From CAVRCA01 sp963719345 (GTDB taxonomy: Bacteria; Pseudomonadota; Alphaproteobacteria; Acetobacterales; Acetobacteraceae): a stretch of 64,000 bases of DNA. The notes below the pieces were generated by a model that saw only the letters and a program-made list of their open reading frames with translations, searched no databases and was not told where the DNA came from. The stretch is from positions 1,364,001 through 1,428,000 of the forward strand of contig CAVRCA010000001.1 in NCBI GenBank assembly GCA_963719345.1, in the 5' to 3' direction. A program made the position numbers and the translations under genes. This document shows, piece by piece, positions 33,145 through 41,327 of the stretch; within the stretch, counting starts at the first letter, position 1; every line of letters starts with the position of its first letter.

Positions 33145-34389
33145 TCAGTTGGCCCGCGTCGGGATCTGATTGAAGGGGATGCCCTTGTCGGCGCGGATGT
33201 CGGCCGGCAAGCCGAGCACCCGCTCGGCGATGATGTTGCGCAGGATCTCGTCGGTGCCGCCCTCGATCCGCACGGCCGGCGAGCGCAGCAGGATCGCCTG
33301 GAACCGGGCCGCCGCGTCGGCCTGCGCCGGGTCCGCCAGCACGCCCGCCTCGCCCTGCAGATCGAGCGCGAACATCGCGATCTCCTGCAGCATCGAGCCT
33401 GAGACCAGCTTGCCGATCGAGTTTTCCGGCCCCGGCGTCTCGCCCTTGGACAAGGAAGAAATCGCCCGGTAGGCGGTGTATTTCAGTCCGCTGGCCCGTG
33501 CCGCCCAGGTCGCGACCTTCGAGCGCACCGCGCTGTCCTCGATGGCCGGCCCGTCCTCGGTCGAGAGCCCGTTGACGTACTCGAACAGCTCGGGAAAGCC
33601 GGTGACCGCGCGGGCGCCGATCGAGGCGCGCTCGTTCATCAAGGTGGTCAGCGAAACCTTCCAGCCGCCGCCAACCGGGCCGAGGCGCTGGCTGTCGGGG
33701 ATGCGGACGTCGGTAAAGAAGACCTCGTTGAAGTCGGACTGCCCGTTCGCCTGCTTGATCGGCCGGATCTCGATGCCGGGCGACTTCATGTGGAGGAAAA
33801 ACATGGTCAGACCGGCGTGCTTCGGCACGTTGGGGTCGGTGCGCAGGATCAGCAGCCCCCAATCGGCAAGATGGGCGACGCTGGTCCATATCTTCTGGCC
33901 GTTCACCACCCACTCGTCGCCGTCGCGCTCCGCCCGCGTGCGCAGGCCGGCGACGTCCGAACCGCCGGACGGCTCGGAAAACAACTGGCACCAGTTCTCC
34001 TCGCCGGCGGCGAGTTTCGGCAGCAACCGGCGCTTCTGCTCCTCGGTGGCGTAGGCCATCACCGTCGGGCCGCACATCCCGTGGCCGATGCCGAACAGGC
34101 TGGAGAGCTTGCCGTAGAGGCCCTCCTCCTGCTGGAAGATCACCCGCTCGATCGGGGTCGCGCCACGGCCGCCGTATTCGGCCGGCCAATGCAGCACCGC
34201 CCAGCCGGAATCGGCCTTCTTCTTCTGCCACGCCTTCGAGGCCTCGACCATGTCGACGCTTTTGAGCTGCAGGCGGCCGAACGGCGCGTCCTCCAGCTCC
34301 TGGCGCAGCTCATGGGGAGCGTTGGCGTCAAGCCACCCGCGCACCGTCTTGCGGAACTCGGCTTCCGCCGGCGTGTCGTCGAAGTCCAT
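33145..34389 (-). CDS. Acyl-CoA dehydrogenase, large-subunit type (PimC-like)
   Basis: 414 residues from ATG at 34389, behind GAAGGGAAACGCGCC. FAD enzyme that makes the alpha,beta double bond of acyl-CoA. N-terminal helix domain (DTPAEAEFRKTVRGWLDANA), FAD/substrate segment CQLFSEPSGGSDVAGLRTRA, NGQKIWTSVAHLADWGLLIL, and C-terminal GGTDEILRNIIAERVLGLP. No catalytic glutamate of the short-chain type is evident at the usual place; in paired (alpha2beta2) enzymes it may sit in one subunit only. Follows the partner gene with a 13-base gap. Confidence 0.9.
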   Translation of the reverse strand: MDFDDTPAEAEFRKTVRGWLDANAPHELRQELEDAPFGRLQLKSVDMVEASKAWQKKKADSGWAVLHWPAEYGGRGATPIERVIFQQEEGLYGKLSSLFGIGHGMCGPTVMAYATEEQKRRLLPKLAAGEENWCQLFSEPSGGSDVAGLRTRAERDGDEWVVNGQKIWTSVAHLADWGLLILRTDPNVPKHAGLTMFFLHMKSPGIEIRPIKQANGQSDFNEVFFTDVRIPDSQRLGPVGGGWKVSLTTLMNERASIGARAVTGFPELFEYVNGLSTEDGPAIEDSAVRSKVATWAARASGLKYTAYRAISSLSKGETPGPENSIGKLVSGSMLQEIAMFALDLQGEAGVLADPAQADAAARFQAILLRSPAVRIEGGTDEILRNIIAERVLGLPADIRADKGIPFNQIPTRAN

Positions 34390-34402
34390 GGCGCGTTTCC
34401 CT

Positions 34403-35525
34403 TCAGGCGGCGTTCTTCTTGCGCAGGCGGTCGACCAGCTTGTCCTCCCACGTGGAGAGGCTGCCGAGCGACAGCGCCAGCAGGTTGGACCGGCGGTAAT
34501 ACAGATGGCAGTCGAACTGCCAGGTGAAACCCATGCCGCCATGCACCTGGATGTTGTTCTTGGCGCAATGCTGGAATGCCTGGGTGGCGCTGACCCGGGC
34601 GGTGGCCGCCGCCTCCGGCAGCTCGCCGGCGTCGGTCGACAGCGCCCAGGCCGCCCAGTAGGCGTTCGACCGCGCCAATGTGGCGGACACGTACATGTCG
34701 GCCAGCATGTGCTTGATCGCCTGGAACGAGCCGATCTGGCGGCCGAAGGCGAACCGCTCCAGGGCGTAGTCGCGCGCCATCTCGAGCGCGCGGTCGGCGC
34801 CGCCGACCTGCTCGAAGGCGGTCAGCACCGCCGCGCGGTCCTGCACGGCCTCGATGGTGCGCCATCCCTCCCCGGCCACGCCCAGCGGCTCGGCCGGCGC
34901 GCCGTCGAAGCGAAGGCGGGCATGGTCGCGCGTGGGATCGAGCGTGCGCACGCGTCTCGCGCTGCACGCCCGCCCCGTGCAGGTCCACGACGAACAGCCC
35001 GATGTTACCGTCGCCCGGCCCGCTGCGCGCGGCGACTATGGCGACATCGGCGATGCTGCCGTCCGGGACCGGCGTTTTCGTGCCGGTCAACGTGCCCCGG
35101 GTCACGCTGGCCTCGATCGCACCCGGCGTCACCGCACCCGAGCGCTCGGCGAACGCAAAAGTGCCGATCAGCTCGCCGGACGCCAGCTTCGGCAGGTAAG
35201 CCCGTTTCTGCGCATCGCTGCCGGCCGACCGAAAGAACTCGGCGGCAAGATAGATGGACGAGGAGAACGGCACCGGCGCCAGCACGCGGCCAAGCTCCTC
35301 GGCGATCACGCACAGCTCGAGGTGGCCGATACCGAGGCCGCCGAATTCTTCCGGGATGGCCGTGCCGAGAAAGCCTAGCTCGGCCATGCTGCGCCAGAGA
35401 TCGCGGTCGTAGGGCGCTTGTCCGTCGAGCACGGCGCGGACGGCGGTGGGCGGGCACTTGTCGGCCAGCAGCCGGCGCGCCTGCTCCCTGAGCTGCTTCT
35501 GCTCGTCGGAAAAATCGAGGTTCAT
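34403..35525 (-). CDS. Acyl-CoA dehydrogenase, small-subunit type (PimD-like; frame-disrupted once)
   Basis: About 374 codons from ATG at 35525. First frame: MNLDFSDEQKQLREQARRLL, then LGTAIPEEFGGLGIGHLELC, FAERSGAVTPGAIEASVTRG to DLHGAGVQRET. After one extra base near 34952 it continues as VRTLDPTRDHARLRFDGAPA, FAFGRQIGSFQAIKHMLADM and NNIQVHGGMGFTWQFDCHLY. QVHGGMGFTWE-type motif with Gln for Glu. With the downstream gene it forms a heteromeric pair. Confidence 0.9.
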
Positions 35526-35700
35526 GCTGCTTTCCGGGCCCCCCTTACCGAGCGGTAGCATCTCGCATCCCCGGCCGCGAGAGGCAAGGCTCCCCCTCGT
35601 AGCACCCGCGCAACATTATCGTGGCTCGAACCCGCACGAGAGCGTAAAGATCGCTCGTCGAAACATTCGGCACACATGGTGAAAACGGGGGTTCCACTCC
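35526..35700. promoter_or_regulatory. Divergent promoter region
   Basis: 175 bases between the minus-strand acyl-CoA dehydrogenase pair and the plus-strand methyltransferase gene. The part near 35610-35690 is less GC-rich and should hold both promoters. I see no strong palindrome. Confidence 0.3.
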
Positions 35701-36759
35701 ATGGAACAGCTGAACCACGACAAGCTGAACGCACTTCTCGGGAAGATGGTCGGCGACCTGGGCGCGGCCGCGACCGGCGCGTTGGTGACGCTCGGCGACC
35801 ATCTGGGGTTCTACAAGGCGATGCAGGACGGGGAAGCGCTCACCCCGGGCGAGCTTGCCGAGCGGACCGGCACGCGCGAGCGCTACGTGCGGGAGTGGCT
35901 CTCCGCCCAGAGCGCCGCCGGCTACATCGATTACGATGCCGGAGCAGACCGCTTTCGGCTCACACCTGAGCAGGCAATGGTCTTCGCGAACGAGGACAGC
36001 CCGGCCTTCATGGCGGGAGCATTCGAGGTCATTTCGGCGCTCTGGCTGGACGAGCCGAAAGTGGCGGACGCGTTCCGCACCGGCAAGGGCCTCGGCTGGC
36101 ACGAACACAGCGCCTGCCTCTTCCGGGGCACCGAGCGATTCTTCCGGCCGGGCTACAACGCCAATCTGGTATCCAACTGGCTGCCGGCGCTCGAGGGCGT
36201 GGTCGAGAAGCTTGAACGAGGAGCGCGAGTGGCGGATGTCGGCTGCGGTCATGGCGCTTCGACCGTCGTCATGGCGCGGGCATTTCCGCGCTCGCACTTC
36301 ACGGGCTTCGATTACCACCCCGCGTCGGTCGAGCGGGCGCGCCGATCGGCCGAGGATGCGGGCGTTGCCGCCAACACGCGCTTCGAGACCGCCAAGGCGA
36401 AGGAATACCCGGGGACCTATGATCTGGTGACGTTCTTCGACTGCCTGCACGACATGGGGGACCCGGTCGGGGCCGCGGCGCATGTTCGCGAAACACTCGC
36501 GCCCGATGGCACCTGGATGGTGGTCGAGCCGTTCGCCAACGACACCCTCGCCGGCAACCTCAATCCGGTCGGCCGGGTCTACTACGCCGCTTCCACCATG
36601 ATCTGCACGCCGGCCTCGCTCTCGCAGGAGGTGGGTCTCGGTCTGGGGGCGCAGGCGGGCGAGGTTCGGCTGCGGCAGGTCGTCTCCAGCGGCGGCTTTT
36701 CGCGCTTCCGTCGGGCGGCGGAGACGCCCTTCAACCTGGTGTTGGAAGCCCGGCCGTAG
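35701..36759 (+). CDS. Class I SAM-dependent methyltransferase with winged-helix N-terminus
   Basis: 352 residues. N-terminal winged helix (LTPGELAERTGTRERYVREW, AAGYIDYDAGADRFRLTPEQ) as in O-methyltransferase dimers and the rv2258c-like group; then the Rossmann SAM site ARVADVGCGHGASTVVMARA, FTGFDYHPASVERARRSAED, and the acidic/His region VTFFDCLHDMGDP. Substrate unknown. It lies alone between two acyl-CoA dehydrogenase pairs. Confidence 0.88.
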   Translation: MEQLNHDKLNALLGKMVGDLGAAATGALVTLGDHLGFYKAMQDGEALTPGELAERTGTRERYVREWLSAQSAAGYIDYDAGADRFRLTPEQAMVFANEDSPAFMAGAFEVISALWLDEPKVADAFRTGKGLGWHEHSACLFRGTERFFRPGYNANLVSNWLPALEGVVEKLERGARVADVGCGHGASTVVMARAFPRSHFTGFDYHPASVERARRSAEDAGVAANTRFETAKAKEYPGTYDLVTFFDCLHDMGDPVGAAAHVRETLAPDGTWMVVEPFANDTLAGNLNPVGRVYYAASTMICTPASLSQEVGLGLGAQAGEVRLRQVVSSGGFSRFRRAAETPFNLVLEARP

Positions 36760-36918
36760 CCAACCTGCTCCTCGCCCGAACAGAAGGCGTGAGCGCCCAA
36801 TAGGCCTGGGCGTGCCGGGAGGGGCCCTCTCGTGGCCCTCCCGGTACGCGGTCGCTTGCCGGACGCGGCCAACCGTCACACACTTGGCCGAACCGACATG
36901 TCGCCCTGGGAGGGATCG

Positions 36919-38124
36919 ATGGACCTGCGCTTGACGCCGGAGGAACAAGCATTCCGTGAGGAGGTGCGCAGCTTCATCCGAGACAACCTGCCGAAGGACA
37001 TCAAGCAGCGGATGTATCTCGGCGACCGGGCGAGCAAGGAAGACATCGTCGCCTGGCAGCGCATCCTGAACAAGAAGGGGTGGGCGACCTACAGCTGGCC
37101 GAAGGAGGCCGGCGGCCCGGGATGGACCCCGATCCAGAAGATGATTTTCCTGGAGGAAAACCTGGTTGCGCCGGCACCGGAGCTGTCGAGCTTCAACATC
37201 ACCATGCTCGGTCCGGTGCTGATCCAGTTCGGCACCCAGGCCCAGAAGGACCGGTTTCTCGCACGCGCCGCTAACCTGGATGATTGGTGGTGCCAAGGCT
37301 TCTCCGAGCCGGGCGCCGGGTCGGACCTCGCCTCCCTGAAGACGGCGGCCAAGCGCGACGGCGATCACTTCGTCATCAACGGCCAGAAAATCTGGACCTC
37401 CACCGCGCACATGGCGGACTGGTGCTTCGTGCTGGTGCGCACCAATCCCAACGCGCGCAAGCGGCAGGAGGGGATCTCCTTCATCCTGGTCGACATGAAG
37501 ACGCCGGGGATCACGGTGCGCCCGATCATCTCGATCGACGGCGGCCATCACCTCAACGAGGTGTTCTTCGACGACGTGCGGGTGCCGGCGGAAAACCTCG
37601 TCTTCGAGGAGAACAAGGGCTGGGACGTGGCAAAGTTCCTGCTCGGCAACGAGCGCGTCGGCATCGCGCGCCTGGGCAAGTCGAAGGAACGCTTGCGCTT
37701 CGCGGTCGAGCACGCCCGCGAGATGCGGTCGAACGGCCGCAACCTCATCGAAGACCCGGCCTTCCGGCAGCGCGTCGCCCAGCTCGAAGTGGACGTGAAG
37801 GCGCTGGAGATCACCCAGAACCGCGTCGTGTCGGCGGCGTCCAAGCGCCAGGACGGCAAGCCCGACCCGCTCTCCTCGGTGCTGAAGATCAAGGGCTCCG
37901 AGTTGCAGCAACTCACCACCGAGCTCGCCATGGATGTCGGCGGACCGCTCGCCATGCCGTTCTGGAGCAAGAGCGGCGAGGCGCTCAGCAACGAGCCCGA
38001 ACTCGGGCCGGACTGGGCCTCCGAGGCGACCGCGGCCTATCTGTTCCTGCGGGCGGCCTCGATCTATGGCGGGTCGAACGAGATCCAGAAGAACATCATC
38101 ACGAAAGCGGTGCTGGGGCTCTGA
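36919..38124 (+). CDS. Acyl-CoA dehydrogenase, large-subunit type (PimC-like)
   Basis: 401 residues from ATG at 36919, behind GGGAGGGATCG. Motifs: MDLRLTPEEQAFREEVRSFI, WCQGFSEPGAGSDLASLKTA, NGQKIWTSTAHMADWCFVLV, and C-terminal ASIYGGSNEIQKNIITKAVL. Related to the gene at 33145-34389. Its stop overlaps the next start by one base (TGATG), so the two chains are made together. Confidence 0.93.
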   Translation: MDLRLTPEEQAFREEVRSFIRDNLPKDIKQRMYLGDRASKEDIVAWQRILNKKGWATYSWPKEAGGPGWTPIQKMIFLEENLVAPAPELSSFNITMLGPVLIQFGTQAQKDRFLARAANLDDWWCQGFSEPGAGSDLASLKTAAKRDGDHFVINGQKIWTSTAHMADWCFVLVRTNPNARKRQEGISFILVDMKTPGITVRPIISIDGGHHLNEVFFDDVRVPAENLVFEENKGWDVAKFLLGNERVGIARLGKSKERLRFAVEHAREMRSNGRNLIEDPAFRQRVAQLEVDVKALEITQNRVVSAASKRQDGKPDPLSSVLKIKGSELQQLTTELAMDVGGPLAMPFWSKSGEALSNEPELGPDWASEATAAYLFLRAASIYGGSNEIQKNIITKAVLGL

Positions 38125-39260
38125 TGGATTTCGACCTGACCGAAGAGCAGCGGCTGCTGCAGGACAGCGTCAGCCGCCTGCTCGCCGACCGCTACACGTT
38201 CGAGGCACGCAAGGGCTACCAGCAGCAGGCCGAGGGCTGGAGCACCGACCTCTGGTCGCAATACGCCGAACTCGGCCTGCTCGGACTGCCTTTCCCCGAG
38301 GATTACGGCGGCTTCGGCGGCGGCCCGGTCGAGCTGATGCTGGTCATGCAGGCATTCGGGCGCAACCTCGCGCTCGAACCCTATCTCCCGACCGTCGTGC
38401 TCGGCGGCACCGCGATCCGCCTGGCCGGCACCGAGGCGCACAAGGCCGAACTCCTGCCGGGCATCGGCGAGGGCAAGCTGAAACTGGCGTTCGCCCATGG
38501 CGAGCGGCAGGCGCGCTACGATCTGGCGGACGTGATGACCACCGCCCGGCGGAACGGCCGGGGCTGGGTTCTGTCGGGCGGCAAGAGCGTCGTGTCGCAC
38601 GGCAATTCGGCCGACAAGCTGATCGTCAGCGCGCGCACCGCCGGCGAGCGCGACGATGCCTACGGCATCTCGTTGTTCCTGGTGGACGCCGGCGCCAACG
38701 GGGTGGCGCGGCGCGGCTACACGATGCGGGACGGCACCCGCGCCGCCGAGATCGCGCTCGCCGACGTGCAGGTCGACAACGAGGACCTGCTCGGCGAACC
38801 CGGGGAGGCCCTGCCGCTGATCGAGCGCGTGGTCGAGGCCGGCATCGCCGCCACCTCCGCCGAGGTGGTCGGCGCGATGGAGACGATCCAGGCCATGACC
38901 TTGGATTACCTCAAGACCCGCGAACAGTTCGGCCAGCCGATCGGCCGCAACCAAGTGCTGCAGCATCGCTCGGCGGAGATGCTGGTCGCTCTCGAACAGG
39001 GCCGCAGCATGGCCATGCTCGCCGCCGTGACGGTCGAAGAGCCGAACGCCGGCGAGCGGGCGCACGCCATGTCAATGGCGAAGGTGGGTGTCGGACAGGC
39101 CGGGAAATTCGTCTCGCAGCAGGGGATCCAGCTGCATGGCGGCATCGGCATGACCGAGGAATACGCGGTCGGCCACTACTTCCGCCGCATCATGGTCATC
39201 GAGCACACGTTCGGCGACACCGCCTATCACCTGAACCGGTTGGCCGAAGGGGTCGCCTGA
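38124..39260 (+). CDS. Acyl-CoA dehydrogenase, small-subunit type (PimD-like)
   Basis: 378 residues. MDFDLTEEQRLLQDSVSRLL, LGLPFPEDYGGFGGGPVELM, LAFAHGERQARYDLADVMTT, REQFGQPIGRNQVLQHRSAE and GIQLHGGIGMTEEYAVGHYF. The GIGMTEE motif keeps the Glu next to Thr. Coupled to the large-subunit gene, it forms a likely alpha2beta2 enzyme for dicarboxylic, branched or ring-bearing acyl-CoA. Confidence 0.93.
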   Translation: MDFDLTEEQRLLQDSVSRLLADRYTFEARKGYQQQAEGWSTDLWSQYAELGLLGLPFPEDYGGFGGGPVELMLVMQAFGRNLALEPYLPTVVLGGTAIRLAGTEAHKAELLPGIGEGKLKLAFAHGERQARYDLADVMTTARRNGRGWVLSGGKSVVSHGNSADKLIVSARTAGERDDAYGISLFLVDAGANGVARRGYTMRDGTRAAEIALADVQVDNEDLLGEPGEALPLIERVVEAGIAATSAEVVGAMETIQAMTLDYLKTREQFGQPIGRNQVLQHRSAEMLVALEQGRSMAMLAAVTVEEPNAGERAHAMSMAKVGVGQAGKFVSQQGIQLHGGIGMTEEYAVGHYFRRIMVIEHTFGDTAYHLNRLAEGVA

Positions 39261-39565
39261 ACCCGGGTCGCGCACCGCTCCCCGGCGGTGCTCACTCGTG
39301 CCCTTGGCCGGAACCTCCCCCGGAACCTCCCTCGCTCGGGGGCCGGAAGAACCGTCCCGATCATCTCCCGCAGTTGATCAGGGGTTTGCGGCACGAGAGA
39401 CATCCAGGACCGGAGCATCGCATCGGGCGAGAACCGCTCGGCTGCCTCCGTCATCCGCGCCTGCATGTGATCCATGACGGCCTTCTGCATCGGTTTGACG
39501 TCGGGCAGCCCAAAGAACTGCCGCGCCTCGTCCGGGGTGCAGTCGATCTCGATGTTTACCTTCAT
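39227..39565 (-). CDS. DUF6489 family protein
   Basis: 112 residues from ATG at 39565 with CCGGAGGACAGC upstream. Signature start MKVNIEIDCTPDEARQFFGL, PDVKPMQKAVMDHMQARMTE. Function unknown; family found in alphaproteobacteria. The C-terminal tail after about residue 80 is arginine-rich and runs 34 bases antisense into the acyl-CoA dehydrogenase gene, so a natural stop may have been lost. Confidence 0.8.
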   Translation of the reverse strand: MKVNIEIDCTPDEARQFFGLPDVKPMQKAVMDHMQARMTEAAERFSPDAMLRSWMSLVPQTPDQLREMIGTVLPAPERGRFRGRFRPRARVSTAGERCATRVQATPSANRFR

Positions 39566-39609
39566 GCTGTCCTCCGGGGCTGTCGGCCCCAAGTTTCACA
39601 CAGCATGTC

Positions 39610-39632
39610 ATTGCCGGGCTTGACCCGGCAAT
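39610..39632. repeat. Palindromic intergenic repeat ATTGCCGGG-N5-CCCGGCAAT
   Basis: Perfect 9-bp arms (39610-39618 and 39624-39632, loop CTTGA) within TGTCATTGCCGGGCTTGACC, a repeat common between genes of alphaproteobacteria. It may also end transcription of the 25-codon gene on the minus strand. Confidence 0.7.
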
Positions 39633-39649
39633 CCATCGAACAAGTCGCG

Positions 39650-39727
39650 TCAGATGACGTGGAACAGGTAGAGCAGGATCAGGATTGGGATCGGAATCCC
39701 GAGCAGCCAAAGCAGAATCCCGCGCAT
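39650..39727 (-). CDS. 25-residue single-helix membrane peptide
   Basis: ATG at 39727, TGA at 39650-39652, with GGGAG 8 bases upstream. It reads MRGILLWLLGIPIPILILLY followed by LFHVI: one membrane helix with a central IPIPI kink. Very similar tiny peptides occur widely in alphaproteobacteria and are usually missed by gene finders. Function unknown. It lies downstream of the COQ9-like gene and may share its transcript. Confidence 0.7.
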   Translation of the reverse strand: MRGILLWLLGIPIPILILLYLFHVI

Positions 39728-39805
39728 TGGTCCGTCTCCCTGGAGATCAGAGAAGGGAAACGCCCGGAATCCATTTCGGTTCGAGGCCCGCGGCCGATTG
39801 GCAAC

Positions 39806-40414
39806 CTAAGCGCGACGGCGCAGCAATCCCTCGACCCGGCGGCGAAGCTGGCCGACACGGCCGACATCGGCCAGCCGGCGGTCGAGGAACGCCAGGGTGC
39901 TCGTGTCGTCCTCGCTCTGGTCGCCGAGCCAGAACAGGACGGTCGCCGAGTAGATCGACGCCAGCGTGGCCCGCTTGGTGTACCAGCTGAAATCGGCCGA
40001 CCGGTCGCCGGCGGCATGCCAGATCGCATCCACGGTGCGGGCGGTGATCGCAGCGGCGAGGCCGGCCTGACGGGGCAGCGCAAGCAACCCGAGAGCGCGG
40101 CGCACCGCTTCCTTGTGGGCGCGGCTCTGCCGCAGGCGGAGCGCGATCAGCGCCCGCACGCGCGCCGGCAGCCGCATCGTCTCCAGACCCAGGTCGGGGG
40201 CACCCTGCTCCATCCAGCGGTCCGCGAGATCGCAATACGCCTCCACCATGTCCGCCGGGCCGCCGGGAAACAGCAGATCGGCATCATCCGCAGGCTGACC
40301 GGCCGCCACGAGGGCAGCGCGCAACCCGCGGTCCGTCCAGCCGTCGAACGGCACGTTGGGCAGCAGCGCCTCAATCGCCGCGTCCCGCTCGGGACTGCGC
40401 TCCGGAGGTCGCAT
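39806..40414 (-). CDS. COQ9 family protein
   Basis: 202 residues from ATG at 40414, which overlaps the def stop by one base (TGATG). COQ9 proteins are TetR-like folds that bind lipids and assist ubiquinone hydroxylation. Typical features: DAAIEALLPNVPFDGWTDRG at the start, LRQSRAHKEAVRRALGLLAL, DAIWHAAGDRSADFSWYTKR (the near-invariant W-x-x-AGD-x-S-x-D-x-x-x-YTKR), TLASIYSATVLFWLGD and a C-terminal FLDRRLADVG. Confidence 0.92.
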   Translation of the reverse strand: MRPPERSPERDAAIEALLPNVPFDGWTDRGLRAALVAAGQPADDADLLFPGGPADMVEAYCDLADRWMEQGAPDLGLETMRLPARVRALIALRLRQSRAHKEAVRRALGLLALPRQAGLAAAITARTVDAIWHAAGDRSADFSWYTKRATLASIYSATVLFWLGDQSEDDTSTLAFLDRRLADVGRVGQLRRRVEGLLRRRA

Positions 40415-40962
40415 CACGCGGTACGTCCCTGGTTGGCCATTGCCGCCCGGGCCAGTTCCTCGTTGAAGCCGAACAGGGAGAAATCCGTCATGCGCATCGG
40501 GTACAGGATGCCGTCCAGGTGATCGTATTCGTGCTGCACGACGCCGGCGTGAAAGCCCGAGACCTCGCGGTTGACGGGTGCGCCGTCGCAATCCACCCCG
40601 CGATAGCGGATGCGGGGCGATCGGGGCACGGCGGCGCGCAGGCCCGGGATCGAGAGGCAGCCCTCCCATCGCAGCACCCGATCGTCGGACAGCAGCTCGA
40701 TCTCCGGGTTGATGACGACGGTGTTGCCCACCGCGAGGTCGTCGGGATCGCCGCCGCTGCGGTCGGAATGGACCCGGAAGACGAACAGCCGCAGCGGAAC
40801 ATGGACCTGTGGAGCGGCGAGGCCGGCGCCCATCGCGTCCTCCATCGTGTCCATCATGTCGGCGACGAGCCGGCGGATTTCGGGCGCGCCGGGATCGGCG
40901 ACCGGCTCGGCGCGTTGCAGCAGGACGGGATGGCCCATGCGCGCGATCTTCAGGATGGCCAT
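40414..40962 (-). CDS. def: Peptide deformylase
   Basis: 182 residues. Removes the formyl group from new proteins using Fe2+. The three motifs are present: GAGLAAPQV, EGCLSIPG (metal Cys) and QHEYDHLDG (two metal His and catalytic Glu). Coupled to the COQ9 gene and divergent from rpsU, a usual alphaproteobacterial neighbourhood. Confidence 0.96.
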   Translation of the reverse strand: MAILKIARMGHPVLLQRAEPVADPGAPEIRRLVADMMDTMEDAMGAGLAAPQVHVPLRLFVFRVHSDRSGGDPDDLAVGNTVVINPEIELLSDDRVLRWEGCLSIPGLRAAVPRSPRIRYRGVDCDGAPVNREVSGFHAGVVQHEYDHLDGILYPMRMTDFSLFGFNEELARAAMANQGRTA

Positions 40963-41116
40963 GCGATCCTTCCTTAGTTGAATGGGCGATTGGCGGGTTG
41001 GTCGTGTCCCAGGCCCATGTTATAGGGGCAACCCCCCGGGTCGGCAGCCGGCCGCGGGGTCTTTTTTCATGGCGTCGCGATCCCGCGCGCCGCAGACGGA
41101 AGGAGCAGGCGGCCAA

Positions 41117-41320
41117 GTGCAGGTTCTCGTTCGAGACAACAACGTCGATCAGGCGCTGAAAGCGCTGAAGAAGAAGATGCAACGGGAGGGGATCTTCCGC
41201 GAGATGAAGCTGCGGCGGCATTATGAGAAGCCGTCCGAGCGCCGCGCCCGCGAGGCCGCCGAGGCGGTTCGCCGCGCCCGCAAGCTGGAGCGCAAGCGCC
41301 TGGAGCGCGAGGGGTTCTAG
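41117..41320 (+). CDS. rpsU: 30S ribosomal protein S21
   Basis: 67 residues from GTG at 41117, 12 bases after AAGGAG. VQVLVRDNNVDQALKALKKK, then MQREGIFREMKLRRHYEKPS and a basic C-terminal helix. A longer in-frame start at 40982 would not give a ribosomal protein N-terminus. The 154-base gap from def carries both promoters. Confidence 0.95.
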   Translation: MQVLVRDNNVDQALKALKKKMQREGIFREMKLRRHYEKPSERRAREAAEAVRRARKLERKRLEREGF

Positions 41321-41327
41321 CCCCTCA

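Noticed and set aside
31619..34231. 870-codon frame that would fuse the MFS exporter to an upstream protein
   Set aside because: The upstream 390 codons are the shadow of the acyl-CoA dehydrogenase in another frame; only the exporter part is real.
40982..41116. Earlier start giving a 112-residue S21
   Set aside because: S21 is about 65-70 residues and starts at VQVLVRDNN; the extra N-terminus has no counterpart.
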